Assembly: GCA_013399855.1 (NCBI GenBank)
Contig: VXAY01006800.1
Location: 1,578,392 to 1,642,391 of the forward strand
DNA from: Oxyruncus cristatus
Taxonomy: Eukaryota > Chordata > Aves > Passeriformes > Cotingidae
Direction of reading: 5' to 3'
Length of the DNA: 64,000 nt
Position numbers and translations under genes: made by a program. Positions within the stretch are counted from its first letter, which is position 1; each line of letters starts with the position of its first letter. Positions 28,201 to 41,500 of this stretch are shown here, in pieces. Under the pieces are notes generated by a model. It saw only the letters and a list, made by a program, of their open reading frames with translations. It did no database searches and was not told the origin of the DNA.

Positions 28201-29789
28201 ATGACAGTGGAACAGTTTAGCTTTATGGATGTATGCCATGTGGCCTCTGAGACATAAAATGGTTTTATTTAGGAATACTTCTGCAGCCAAGGAAACCATT
28301 TTCTTTCACACTAGCATTAATACAGTGAAATTACACTGTAATTACATTGAATCACAGCATTAATACTTTTCAAATAGTAGAGGTGGTTGCAGTTTCACAG
28401 CTTTCCAGGTTGTGTTGCAGTTGCATCAGCTGCAGCTTTTTGGTGTTGATGTTATTTGCTATCTTATTTGAGAATAAAGGTGGCTAAATACAATTTAGAT
28501 AATGCTGACAAGGATCAAATATAATTCATTAGTTCTCCCCCATAATAAAACTGATAATACACAGTTGTTCACTATGTTCACTTTTTAGTACGAATAAATT
28601 TTAATTCAATCTCTGAAAGCTCTCTCTTGGTTTATTCATTTACATTTCATAATTGAATGGAATGCAGAATAGAGAAGACATTATTCAGAGTGACTTTTCA
28701 CCATAAATTTTCTTAAGTATCATAAAATTTTTTGCCAAGACGATCAAAGTCATCCTTGACACCAGACGTTGCAAATTTTTATGCTATAGTTTCCTGCAGT
28801 CATCAGCACGCAAGAGAAATAGCACCACTTTGAGGTTTTTGATCACGTGAAAGCATTTGTCAGGCTGACAGTTTGGCTCCTTTGCAAAAATGCATAAAGT
28901 TCATCAACAGTGCATAAAAAAAGTTATAAAGTGAGGCTCTTTTTATGCCATTTTAAGATATATGATTAATGGGATATAGCCTAGCTTGATTAATCTGTGC
29001 ATTCATAGTATCTCACACTTGACATTTGTAGCTAGTTGCTTCTTTTACGAGAATTTTTCTTACAACATTTATATACAGAAGGGGATTAATCATGTTTCCA
29101 GTTAGTCACCTTTTCTGTCACTTACCCACCAAAAAGTCTTGGCTTTCCAGAGAGTGTTTCCACTAAACACTCTTGCTGCCATAATATTTGGTTTCTCTAC
29201 CACACACTCAGTTTTCATCTCTCTTGGCAAAACTGTTTTTCGTTCTACAGCTTCTATGGAGTTCAGTTCTAATGTTAGTAAGTATTTGAACAGAAAAAGC
29301 CATTCCTGGTCTATTTTCCATTTCACATATAATGAAAACAATTTGAATTTGAGTCGACACACATGCACTGATGGTGTTTGTGCAAGGGAAAAATAAATAA
29401 CAAGCATCACCAGTGGTAGAATCCTATACTTGTGTTTGACAAACAATTTCAGTGTCCAACAAATGAGTAGTGGCTTGAGTATATGCCTGGAAGCAATAAA
29501 GAATGAAAATAAATCAGTGAAAGTACAGCTGAGTATCCACTTAAGCAGAAGCCAAATGGTCATCTTTAAACCATTGTTTTACTTCTTCGTTCCAAGTGTG
29601 GATTATCTCACAGGAAAAAATATGCTCACAGAGAAGTAAAGAAGAGATAAAAGAACCAGTAAAGGCCTTTGACCACCTCTGAAGCTCTCACTGAGGTTCT
29701 TCAATGTTTGAATTTGGTCCTATTCCAGCATTACAAAATATGCTCTTTGCAACTATCTCTGGTGTTGGCACATGCACACACATAAAAGA

Positions 29790-30700
29790 GAATCATAGAA
29801 TGGTTCGGCTTGAAAGGGACCTTCAAGATCCTCTACTTCCAACCCCTCTGCCATGGCAGGCACAGCTTCCATGAAACCAGGTTTCTCAGAGCCTCATCCA
29901 GCCTGGACTTGAATGCTTCTAGGGATGAGGTATCCAGAGCTTCTCTGGGCAACCTGTGCCAGTGTCTGACCACCTTCACAGCAAAGAATTTTTTTCCTAA
30001 AACATCCAATCTAAACCTTCCTTCTTTCAGTTGAAAGCCATTGACCCTTGTCCAATCCCCACATGCTCTTGTAAAAAGTCCCTCTCTAGCACTATTGTAG
30101 ACTCTTTAGATACTCTAAGGCTCCTTGAAGATCTTCCTGAAGCCTTCTTTTTCCAGGTGGAAGAATCTCAACTCTCTCAGTCTGCCTTCATAGGAGAGAT
30201 GTTCCTGTCCTCTGATCATTTTCATGGCCTCCTCTAGACTCACTCCAATAGGTCCATGTCCTTCTTATGTTGGAGGCCCCAGAGCTGGGCACAGTACTCC
30301 AGGTGGGGTCTCATGAGGGTGGAGTAGACGGGCAGAATCACCTCCCTTGGCCACACTGCTGTTGATGCAGCCCAGGATACAGCTGGCTTTCTGGGCTGCA
30401 AGTGCACATTCTCAGGTCGTGTTGAGCTTCTCATCCACCAACATCCCCAAATCCTTCTCACCAGGGCTGCTCTCAATCCATTCTTCGCCCAGCCTGTACT
30501 TGTGCTTGGCATTGCCCTGACACATGTGGAACACCTTGGACTTGGCCCTGTTGGAATTAATGAGGTTCACACAGGCCCACCTCTCAAGCCTGTCGAGGCC
30601 CCCCCAGTGTGCCGACCGCACCCCACAGCTTGGTGTTGTCAGCAAACTTTCTGAGGGTGCAGTCAATGCCACTGTCCATGTTGCTGGTATGTTAAAGACT
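29790..30700 (-). mobile_element. CR1 fragment (about 0.9 kb), reverse-transcriptase C-terminus plus 3'UTR, antisense
   Basis: The + strand starts AATCATAGAATGG followed by CTTGAAAGGGACCTTCAAGA, a CR1 3' end read in reverse complement. Two overlapping minus-strand reading frames carry CR1 protein: 30412-30672 contains [22 protein letters not shown]; 30240-30512 contains SREVILP-like [18 protein letters not shown] and KKDMDLLE. They are in different frames, so at least one frameshift separates them. A stop follows LLE, so the protein is broken. Different 3' wording from the copy at 1742-2358 (for example CCATGGCAGG and CTCATCCAGCCTGGACTTGA) suggests another CR1 subfamily. Confidence 0.96.
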
Positions 30701-33700
30701 TGGACGCTGAGCCACTGAATCTGCTGTATGGTGCACAGTGGGCCACATTCATATACTGAAGGAAGAAAGGCTAAGAATTTTTCGAAATCTGTTATAAAAC
30801 TTAGCTGACAAAATTAATGTATGGCTCACTGAGTAGTTCAGAGGAAAAAAAGAAATCTTTATAGAAACAGTAAGCAAATTAACTGTTCTAAGTTTCATGA
30901 GAAAAGACATTAAACACTTCTGTGTTGTGGGGGAGCAAGGGAGTATTTGTAACTATGAAGAGAGCTCATTAAAAATCTGCTCCCAAATCTGTCTCTTAAA
31001 ACATGTCATTGTATCTATAAGTGAGGGTGCTCGTTAGCAATAGCAATTATTGCTCACAGCAGTAATAATTGATGCTTTCCAAGTCGTCAGTGCATGTTCT
31101 TTTCAAGACACAGAAAGTTTTAGTCTCAATGCAACTTCACTCTCCCTGCCTTGAAGCTCAGAGGCTCATCTCTTTTGAACTTGCAGGTGAATAAAATACT
31201 TGGCAAGTAACCTGCCCACCGTAGGATCAGTTCCCATTTTCAAGGTAGACTTTTAAATAAGCTGGAATACTTTTCAGAGTTTGTTAGCTCACAAAGTCTA
31301 AATGTCAGATTCCTATGTGCTGAGTACACTGTAGGCCTGTCTAATTATCTACCACAGTAATCCTGTTGTTCCTGTATAATTAATTGATTTTCAAGGCAGT
31401 GCTGCTTATGTCCATTTAAACATATTTCTGCTATTTAATTTGTCTTAAATAAAGATTACCAAATACATCTCTTGGCTTTTTTTAATGCTCTTTCCTCAAG
31501 TAAGTCAGCACAAAACTGGAGATTCTCAACAGCTCTTAAAGTAAAACCTGCCACCCTCCCAAATACAGGCTGAAGTGCCAAAATGCAAAGAACAGGTTTA
31601 AGTTGCTGGGATTTTTCCTACTCTGAAATGTAACTCAGTAGCCATTGTCCACACCTTCAGGCACTATATCAGTCCCCCTGCACACAGAACTAAGCAAACC
31701 CCAATAAACTCCTATTGACAGTAACAGACTTTACTGGGACTACAGCAGTGCATATTTTAATGCCATTATTACATTTTTAATTGAAATTGGTCTCCCCTTA
31801 ATGTGCCACACTTAACCTCTAGGTACAATGCGCTGTACAAGAGTTTTAGGTAGTCTCACATTAAAGGTGTGTAGTTAGGCATAAAGCCAAAGCTAAGTGT
31901 TCCTCATTCCTCTGGAGAAGAATATCCTCCAAGGAATGCAAATATTTATATTTGGATGGTATCCTTATCAGCAGGTCATTCAGTCTTCAACAATCTCCAA
32001 TTCTTCAGATGGAAATAAATTATTTTATAATGCTAATGGATGATCAGTATTCTATTTCTATTGATTTTTATGTATGAGCAAATAAATAAGCACTCTAGTA
32101 CCACCACCTTTCCTTTTTCATGATATATTATGACAGCATTAAAATTATATTTACAAATCCTAGACCTTGACATGGATTTCCTATTAGTTAATTTGTGCTA
32201 AAGAGCATGTGATGTGTATAGATGAGTTTGTTCACTTCTTTACCATTTTAAAAATTTTAAACAGACCAAAAATACAAATCTCACTTTTCACACTTGCTGT
32301 CAGCGGTGGAAACTACCATTAAATGTATTTTCTTTCAGCAGTTCAAAAAATTGCTGGTCATCCACAAGCTTCCAGATGTATCCAGCAAAACTCATACATT
32401 ATAACTATTGCACTAGCCCCTTCTGACAATTAAAATGTAGATACCCTGTATCTGACTGTTTGAAGAACAGCTGCAAAACAATAGAAATATTCAGATTTGA
32501 AAAGAAACCAAAGCATTGACACATCATAATATGTTATTTTTCTAATCCATATGTATTAGAAAAGTGTTGAAATAACATGGATGTAGTGCCATGCATTAAT
32601 GTAAATATTGAAGTTAATTCTCTGACTAGAAATACTTCAAAGTGAAAAGTACTTTTGAATATTTCTTCATTCCTTAGCATCTTTCTTATATTGCATACTA
32701 AGAGCCTGGTTCCTCAAGAAATTAGAGGTATTTAACAGGAATGGGGATAAGGATATGTAAAAAACAATCCTACCAATGAAGAAAAAGAATTTCGCAGTAC
32801 AGATGATGGTGCTAGTCAGCCAATGCTTCTATTGAACACTATTTAAATTTGTGAGATATTGTTCACAATTAACAACACAAATAAAAATCCCATTTGCCTA
32901 GAACAGAAAAGGTATCCAATTAATAAGACACAAAGCAAGAATTGTCTTGCTCTTCGTTCTGTATGTCATTTCTAATAAAGACTCATAATAGAAATGCATA
33001 CTAAAATGAACCTTTTCTTTATAATAAGAAGGCTCTATAGAGCAGGAAAAAATAGAAACCTTTTTGGTCTGGCTGTTTCTCAGTCAAAGGGCATATCAGT
33101 TACTGTATATTACTGCAACATTCCAAGCATTAAATTAAATTATAGCCAATAGAATCAAATACATTTTACATCTGTGGGGCATTAGAAAATGAGGCACGTT
33201 CAGCAGTTTATTTATTCCCAGTAGAAATATCCCTGTTGAAACAGTGCTCTTAAAACATTCTTTCCTACCAGGCTTGGCTGTTTCAGATGCATTCCTCAGG
33301 CAATACACATATTTAGATTTTAAATGTGACATGTAGAAATCAGCCTTGATTTTCTTGGATGCTTTGACTTTCTTTACTAGTCCTACGGTTTAGGTAACCT
33401 TATCACTCCCAAGCTCTAACCCTGCTACTGGACCTGTGCAAACAGCCTGAAGCATGCTTCTTCCACAGGGTTGCAAATCACCACCAAAGGTCCACCTGTC
33501 TTAATGCATTTTGAAGGCTTCTGCCACTTATTACACAAGATTAATGTGTAAGGACAGCCAAATACTGTGGAGACTGAACATGCAATCTTTAGTCTAAATA
33601 CATGGGTCTGTAGCATCTGAGCTGAAAATTACGGTGTGGAATATCATTAGAGCTCACTGCTGTCATAAAAGAAAGGGCTGCAAACATTACTAGGAAGTTT

Positions 33701-34155
33701 GGATGCACATTTTAAAATTTATATTAAAATTGTTTCTTGAATCAGAAATATTTGAGATTAAATAGTAGGCATCATATTCTCATTCCAGTTCCTAACACTG
33801 GAAAATCCTTTCTGTAATTTAGATCACCAGAAAGTATAAATAAATCAGAAACAGAAATAGGGTGCATCAAGGACACCATTCTACATAGGTGAATAATAAG
33901 TGAAATGTCATTTATGCCAGTGAAAATAACCAAAATCAGCTTCACCACTGCATGACTGCCCCTCAGTTCAGCAGCGCGAAACTAATTGCAGTTTATAATG
34001 CTATCTTATGTACAATATTCATGCTGTCTTCTTTGGCTTCCATGGTCGTTTGCCTAGAAACAGGAAGGCACATTTGAAATTTAATACCTGCCTATGTCAA
34101 ATGCATCCATTTCAGGATTTGTGACACTACTCTCTCAACACGTATCTTCCTATTC

Positions 34156-34171
34156 TTTTTTTTTTTTTTTT
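34156..34171. repeat. T16 homopolymer
   Basis: Sixteen consecutive T bases between ATTC and GTCTC. Confidence 0.9.
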
Positions 34172-35065
34172 GTCTCTGAAAAAGACTCATTGGTCCTCAA
34201 GAAAAAATGCCTGTACCTGCACAGAGTTTGTAGCTTGAAGTGAAATTTGAATTTTGTGTGTTGAATTTTGTGACTAAAAGCCCAAATTGGGTGGTATTGG
34301 AAGAACAAGGGAGGTGATTAAGCATAAATGAATCAAAATTTCCTAGAACTCCTGTGTAATAAACCTTCTGACTGTTTACAGTAATATTCTGGAGACTTGC
34401 TCTGCTTGTTTTTCTCATTTAAACCTCTCTGACATAAGAATGAAAAAAGGAGGTAAATATTTAACATGAAGGGATTCCTTAGATGTCTTTACTACAACTG
34501 ACTTGAAGCAGAGGATGGTATTTCAAGACACATAATTTGTGTTAAGGTGCTGATGCTTATATTTTTGGTATAAATGCAGGAACAGGGGTAGTTGGACATA
34601 GTGAAGCATAATGCAAACACCACGGCTTCCAGTTTTCAACACAGACAGCATCCATATTGCTGTCTTGCTACAACAGCACGTGTAGCTGTAGATCCATATC
34701 ACAGTAAATCACAAACAAATACACAGAAATAAATTCTTCTAAAGGCCCTATCTTCCGATCTTTATAACCCTTCTAAATAGAGCAAGAAAGAAAGCAGTGC
34801 AAATTCCACTGCCTATCTGACCTATGAATTACCAAAATGCCAAATTCTGTAGGGAAGAAAAAGTAACTGTTTCCAATAATTATTTAGCATTTTTAAAGCT
34901 ATTCTGCTAATGATGATGGACATAGACAAAAGAACTGATAGCAGAGAAAGTAGTTACTGCCAAATGGCATTAATAGCAGCACCAGGCTAGACTTGAATAG
35001 GAAATGTGTAGATACAAATTAGCTCTGATCTTTATTTTTGTACTGGTGTCACTGAGACCAGTTTC

Positions 35066-35105
35066 AAAAGGGGAAAAAAAGAAGAAAAAAAAAAAAAAAA
35101 AAAGG
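35066..35105. repeat. 40-base homopurine tract including A19
   Basis: Only A and G occur from 35066 to 35105, with a GGGG block at 35070-35073 and an A19 run at 35085-35103. Confidence 0.9.
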
Positions 35106-37471
35106 TTGAGGTGTCTTTTGAAAATAAAGATCCTCATTATAGCTATCATATTTGCAACCTTTATTAGAATAGATTGAGATGCTGAGCAGCCTTGCTTATA
35201 AAACGAGACCTTTCTGTGAAATAACACTTTATAAATGCATATAAACATACATGCACACAAACACACATTCTGTGGGTCACAGAATATTTTCCTTGCATGC
35301 CTGTACTTCCAGGGAGATGGATGTAAATTTTCTTCTTTTATCTTACTGTTACATAGAAGTATTTTACTTAGAATGGTGACACATCCAACTAATGATGTGG
35401 TATCAATATTCTGTGCATATAGAAAAATTTGTTCTTTAGTGTAAATTGTGTTAGGGAAAATGGAGATAGGGAAATAACCTGGAGGAAAGCTAATCCTTTT
35501 TCCACTAGTGTATGGCTGTTAACTAGAATAGATTGCAAATGCTTCCTCCCACCTTTTTTTAATTGGTTAGTTTACTGGCAGTTCTACTGCTTGCCTTTGT
35601 AGATTCTTCTGAAACCAATAGATCTGACTTTCACACCATTTGTATCTTTATTGCTAAATGACCCAACACAATTCCTCATCTTGTCCTCGCAGTATTTGCT
35701 CTTTACTTTTCCCTTTTCCTCTGTTTCAAAAACAAATATATGCAATTGTGATGTGGTTTAACAACTTAATTTTCCATTGTTTCCAGCAGTGGAAAATGGG
35801 TAGAGAATGTTTTATACTTATCATGTACTCAATTAGAAATAGTAAATGAGATTCCAAAAGGTGCAATAAAGACTGTTCTTTTGTTTTGTATTGTTTTCTT
35901 GTGATATAATACACATCATGGCCCATGTGGTCTCTCAGTGGCTACCATCCACTGATACTCAAGAACTGTTTATGCAACTCTTTGATTGAGAAATACATCC
36001 CTCTCCCTGTTGAAATCAGAAGCTGTTTATACAGATGTGACTAAAGCTGGCATAAATTAACAAGGTATATTGCATTTACATTTAAAAATATGAGCATTTT
36101 CTAACGCTTTTCCTCTTTTTTATTTTTCTCTGTAAAGAAAGCTGTCTCACTGCCTTCAAATCAGGAACTATTCTATAATATCCTACCAGGGTCAGGATAG
36201 AATAAAATGTTCCCAATTCTTAATTCTTAAAGAGATAAAATTCCCTTGAACTTCAGTTAAGCATATATAATAAGTGGCAGAACTACTTAAATGTAACATT
36301 TTCCTCTAAAGTATTAATGAAATATAATAAACAATTAAATAGCTCTCGGTTAAATAATATATGCTGTGGATCTATTAATTCCTAAGTGTACTTACTTCTG
36401 ACAGTTTGATAGTTATAATATTCTGTGACAAGCTATTTCATACAGTTCATTATGTTCTTTTTACATATTTTCCCTACTGTCAGGCATGGAGAATTGTATC
36501 TCGATGGATAAATACTAGTGCGATATGCAGCATGTATTATAAAATTAACTTGTCCTCAGATAATCTCATGCTCATAAATAATGTGCAGAACATAAATATC
36601 TGTTTCTATTGCATTATAAGCATAACCAGTTATGTCATATTCAGAATATGGTACTTGGGATCTATTGTTCTAATATAATACCTTCAAATTTTTTTGTATT
36701 TATATTGAAGATAATTTTGGAAGTGCCATGCATGTCTCAAAAGTTGATATTTAGAAATTGTATCATAATCCTGTAAAGGATTTTAAGTCTTGTATTGTAC
36801 AGGTCTTCTTTTCTCTACATCTTTCCATCTCTACATATTACTGTGAAAAATCCAGTCCTTCTGCTTTTAGAGGTAGCTGAATTTTATTAAAGACTATGGG
36901 GAAGTCATAACAGTAGGTGTTTTAAAAATGTGCAGGAGTTTCCTGGTCATACAGACCCTGGTTTTGGTTTTTCATTTATGTGTTTTTTTTCCTCTATGAA
37001 ACATTATGAAATCATGGATTTTTTTTTCCCCTATTGACTCTATTTTGGCAAAAAGATAAAAAGGTAAGACTGCATTAATCAAATTAAAATATGTAAGATT
37101 ATCAAGACACTTCTATCCATGTGAAAATAACAGGGGGTTTCAATGTTTGAAAATGTTTTCTATTTGAAATTTTAATTCCAGTTTATGATGGAAAAATTTT
37201 TCAAAATCTTTAAAAATTCTTTCAGTCCCAGAAAAATGTTCTCTCCCAGTTCCAATACCTTCTGTGTGTTCTGTCCCCTTTTTTCTGAGAGTAAATTCTC
37301 AGGATAGTAGCCTTCTGAGTCATCCATTATGCTTGCATTCAAAATATGAAGTGTCCAACAGTTTCATGCAGACTTGCTGAGTTATCATTGCAAATCATGT
37401 GGAGTTAAATCCAAGCCCTGGAGAATTTTGTGGAAACTGAAAGTATTATTTCCTCATTTAAAATTCTTTCT

Positions 37472-37487
37472 TTTTTTTTTTTTTTTT
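37472..37487. repeat. T16 homopolymer
   Basis: Sixteen T between TTTC and GGCTG, about 90 bases before the CR1 fragment that starts near 37578. Confidence 0.88.
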
Positions 37488-37577
37488 GGCTGTGCCTTCC
37501 ACTTAGATTGCAAATCCCTGGAGAAAATAATTGTCCAGGGCTGTATATTTTTGAAGTGCTGAGAAGTACATAATCTA

Positions 37578-38536
37578 GTAACGAGTGGTGTTCCTCAAGG
37601 ATCCATACTGGGACCAGTTCTATTTAATATCTTTTACAGCAACGTAGACAGTGGGATTGAGTGCACCCTCAGAAAGGTTGCAGATGCCACCAAACTGAGC
37701 GGTGCCGTTGATGCACATAAGGGAAGGAAGGGATGATATCCAGTGGGACCTTCACAGGCTGGAGTAGCAGGCCTGTGAGAAGCTCATGAATTTCTACAAG
37801 GCCAAGTTCAAAGTCGCTGCCTGGGTCAGGGCAAGTTCCAGAATCAGCAGAGACTGAGGGATAAAAAATTGGCATTGGGGATATTGGAGGATGAAAAATT
37901 AGACGCGAGCCAGCGATGTGCACCTGAAACCCAGAAAGTCTGTCAGGTCCTGGGCTGCATGAAGAGAAGCACTGCCAGCAGGTCAAGGGAGGTGATTCTC
38001 CCCTTCTTTGTTCTCCTGAGACCTCTCCTGGAGTGCTGCTGGGGGTCCCAAGATAAGAAAGACATGGACTTGTTAAAGTGGGTCCAAAGCAGGGCCACAA
38101 AAGAGATGAGAGGGCTGGAGCACCTCTTCAGTGAAGACAGGATGAAAGAGTTGGGGCTGTTCAGCCTGGAGAAGAGAAGACTCTGAGGAAACCTTGTTGA
38201 ATGGAGCCTTTCATATATAAAGGGGGCTTACAAGAAACGGAGATTTTTTTTTTTACCACGGTCTGTAATTATATGACAAGGAATAATTATTCTAAACTGA
38301 AAGAGACTAGGTTTAGATTGGATTTTAAGAAGAAATCTTTATTGTGAAGATGGTGAGACACCAGAACATTTTGCCTAGTCTTGGGTGCCCCATGCCTGGA
38401 AATGTTCAAGGCCAGGTTGGATGGGGCTTAAAACAACCTGGTATACTGAAATATTCCATGGCTATTGTAGGGAATTACACTAGATAATCCTTTGACCTTG
38501 AACAACCTTTCCAACTCTAAACTCTTTGATCTAATC
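37578..38536 (+). mobile_element. CR1 fragment (about 1 kb), reverse-transcriptase motif to 3' end, sense
   Basis: The + strand begins with codons for [17 protein letters not shown], the classic CR1 reverse-transcriptase block (37584 onward). The catalytic FADDTKLSG segment follows as VADATKLSG near 37677-37703, so one catalytic Asp is lost. A frame at 37869-38186 carries EDEKLDAS, LGCMKRS, SREVILP, KKDMDLLKWVQSRATKEM and LFSLEKRRL. The 3' part ends with CCTTTCCAACTCTAAACTC near 38536. Frameshifts and stops make it inactive. It lies in the same orientation as SEMA3E. Confidence 0.96.
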
Positions 38537-41500
38537 CTTAGCTCTCTATGGACTTCTACACAACATCTTAGTCTACAAAAATGAATCCTTAATTTTCACA
38601 ATATCTCTATAATTCTAAACATTAGCAGCCCCTGTGAGAAATAAAAGACTTTAATGAAGTCATCTCGTGTTCCACCTGCTGTAAAGTCAGCTATAAGAAG
38701 AAAAGACAGATTGACCGCAAGACATCTGAAGTTAAACACCAATGGTAATCCAAGCATCAAGATGAAAGTGAATTTCTAAATGTACAGTGAAGAAAGAACT
38801 AATGGAGGAACCCCATAAGTGTATGGTGTTTTTACACAATGCAAAATGAATCAGGACAGAGTTGTACTGAGATGTTGTTCCATATTGAAGGGAGAAAGGT
38901 TTTTGGAGTTTTTTAATGGTTACTATCAGGTCAAATGAGGATATAAAGATGTTACCTGTAATTTCAGGAGGTTGTTTCTCCCCTCTACATGTAGATTTCT
39001 TAGCAACCTAACAGAATTTTTATTAGTGTTGGGTATTTTCCTAAAAGCATCTGGAAGGTTTAGGAGCACAAATTACAGCTGAAATTCAGTAGAGTCTATG
39101 GTCAGATTTTGTTAAATACTCAAATGTACCAAGAGAAAAAATAATGTATATGTCAAAATACAATAACTTCTAAACAAGCACTAGGACTTTTCTCTAACTT
39201 GCAACATCTGTCAGAAGCAAATGCAACAGTGCATAATACAATTCATAATAGTTATGGGACCACTAATAGCTGCCTATTATTGACTTTTATTCTCCAGTTA
39301 CACTACTTAAGATCAACTGTGTTGAGTTCTATCAGCTTAAAGTCGAATGGCAGAAGCATGTTTTGACTGTTAATATTTGCAAAGCATTACTGACTCTGAA
39401 AGGTTTCAAATGTGTCCCAAGTTACTCAAATAAAGCTTTTTTTCTATCTCTTTCTTCCAAGGCATTTAACTGAACCAGTATTTTACAGATAATTAGGCAT
39501 ACTAAAGGAGAAACAGTAGAGACAATAAAGATCCTTAAAGATATTTTTATGTGTAGCCAATCATTGCAGTGATTAAAATTGAAAAAAAATGATAAAATAA
39601 ACCCTTTTTTTTTAATTTATAGAATGTATTTGGGAGTGTTATTCATCTATGTTTCATTATGTATCTAAAACTTAGATGACTTCCTTAAAATTTGGAGTGT
39701 AGAAATTACTACTTTTAGATCATATTTGTTTGGATACATTTTTAAAGTAGTTTTAAAATGCCATTTGGGAATGCCTCTTTCTCTTATTCTCATAAAAAAG
39801 GCAACTGGATAAATACCTTGAACTAGACACCTGACTTTGAAAAAAACAAATGCTGAGTGTGGCATATCCCACCTGCAAAATAGACCTTGAATTCTTTCAC
39901 AAAGCTCTGTGCCATAATAAAAAAAATAAAAGAAAAAGATAACATAATTGAGATAAAGCCAACAAACAGAGCTTTGATGTATTCAGTTTTCATTACTATT
40001 TAAAAATATTTGAGATGTATCAGGAAAAGCAGGATCAAATCATGGACGCATTAGTGGTAGTTAACTCAAATGAGGTAGATCTTCCAAAGACACTGACTTA
40101 GCAGCTGAATGTACCTCCTTTCTCTGAATTAAATCCTTCCAGAGAAGCTATTCTGGTCAATTAAATAGAACAGACTTTGGACTAATAATAAATTAATTTC
40201 TATATGAATCTATTCACTGCTGTACTTAGAGTTCTTATGTTCAGTACAAATTGAGTTTATTTCGGTGTGTGAGGCATACTAAATCTTTCTGAACTCAACT
40301 GTGGAATATTATCTCAAACTCTGCATATGCTGTGGGTAATTTATTTAGCAGGAAAAAAAAATACCTTGAAAGTTTCTTTTCATCTTTTTAGTTATTTCCA
40401 TTCCATTTTTTCCCTCTGCCTTGTGCTTTTCTTACAATGCCTCCTTTCTCCTCCATTCTAGTTTTTATCATGTTGACGATTCCTGATAGCCTTACACACT
40501 CTGTCAATCACATGCCATCCTGCCCAAGAGCATATGCCGCTGAAAGTCACATGAGATAGCTCATTTTTATCCACCTTTTACAAGGGAAATTCAATTTAAC
40601 AGTCATTTTGAACAGCATAAACCCATGACTTTTGGCATCTTCATTTTAAATGAAAGCACCAGATTCTCTTTCTGTCAAAACACTGGGTTCTCTCCATAGG
40701 AAGAATTCTACTCTTTCCAGACTGGCGTGGTAATAAACATATAGTAACTGGTACACCTTAATAAATCAGGTTCTCAAGAGACTGGACTGTCTGTGTTTCA
40801 TCAGAAGTCTGTGATTATTTGAACCATATGTACCTTCTAAAACTCAAGTTTTATAAATCGATTCTTTCACTTGTTAACACTATTAAGATATTAAGCATAA
40901 TGTAAAACATCTTCTGGGAGTATAATTTTAAAAGGACATTCGTTTCTTTCTACGCTTACTTCCTTAGAGATACATTGGATGAAGTGGATAATGTTCACAA
41001 AGACTACTTCATGGATGCTTGTGTCATCCTTAGACTGGAATAGTTTCATAGTAAAAATTTCCAGTTTACATTTCCACTGGAATGTTTTCATAGGAAAACA
41101 CATTTCTGAAGCTTTCTCTCATGCAGTCTTCCTTTTGAAAAAAAATTATAACATTGATAAAAATATTTATTAATCACATCATTATCATTTATTATCACCT
41201 TCTAACATGTTTTACTAAAAATAAAGGATTCTTAGGGTTTGAAGTTGCTAGAGAATTTTAGGCAGCCACATTTTGCTGGTTTAATATTGATCACTGAGAC
41301 CTGGGGACTTATAACAGTCACTGTACTATGCCATTGTGCACAAGCAATTAATATGTTTTGATATTTTCTATCAAAACCATCACTCTGCAAGCAATATCCA
41401 GCTAACTGGAAATAGATACAGAATAGATAAAGTAAGCTTAATTTAAAATATTTGAAATTATTATTATTTTTTAATTTAAATACTATCATTAAAAGCATAA

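Noticed and set aside
29102..29563. Longest open frame in the window (153 codons, minus strand)
   Set aside because: The product is rich in Leu, Phe, Lys and Ile as expected from AT-rich DNA, shows no recognisable domain, and overlaps two open frames on the other strand. Within a 64 kb AT-rich intron one frame of this length can occur by chance.
37669..38100. 143-codon minus-strand frame
   Set aside because: It is the antisense shadow of the sense CR1 fragment at 37578-38536.
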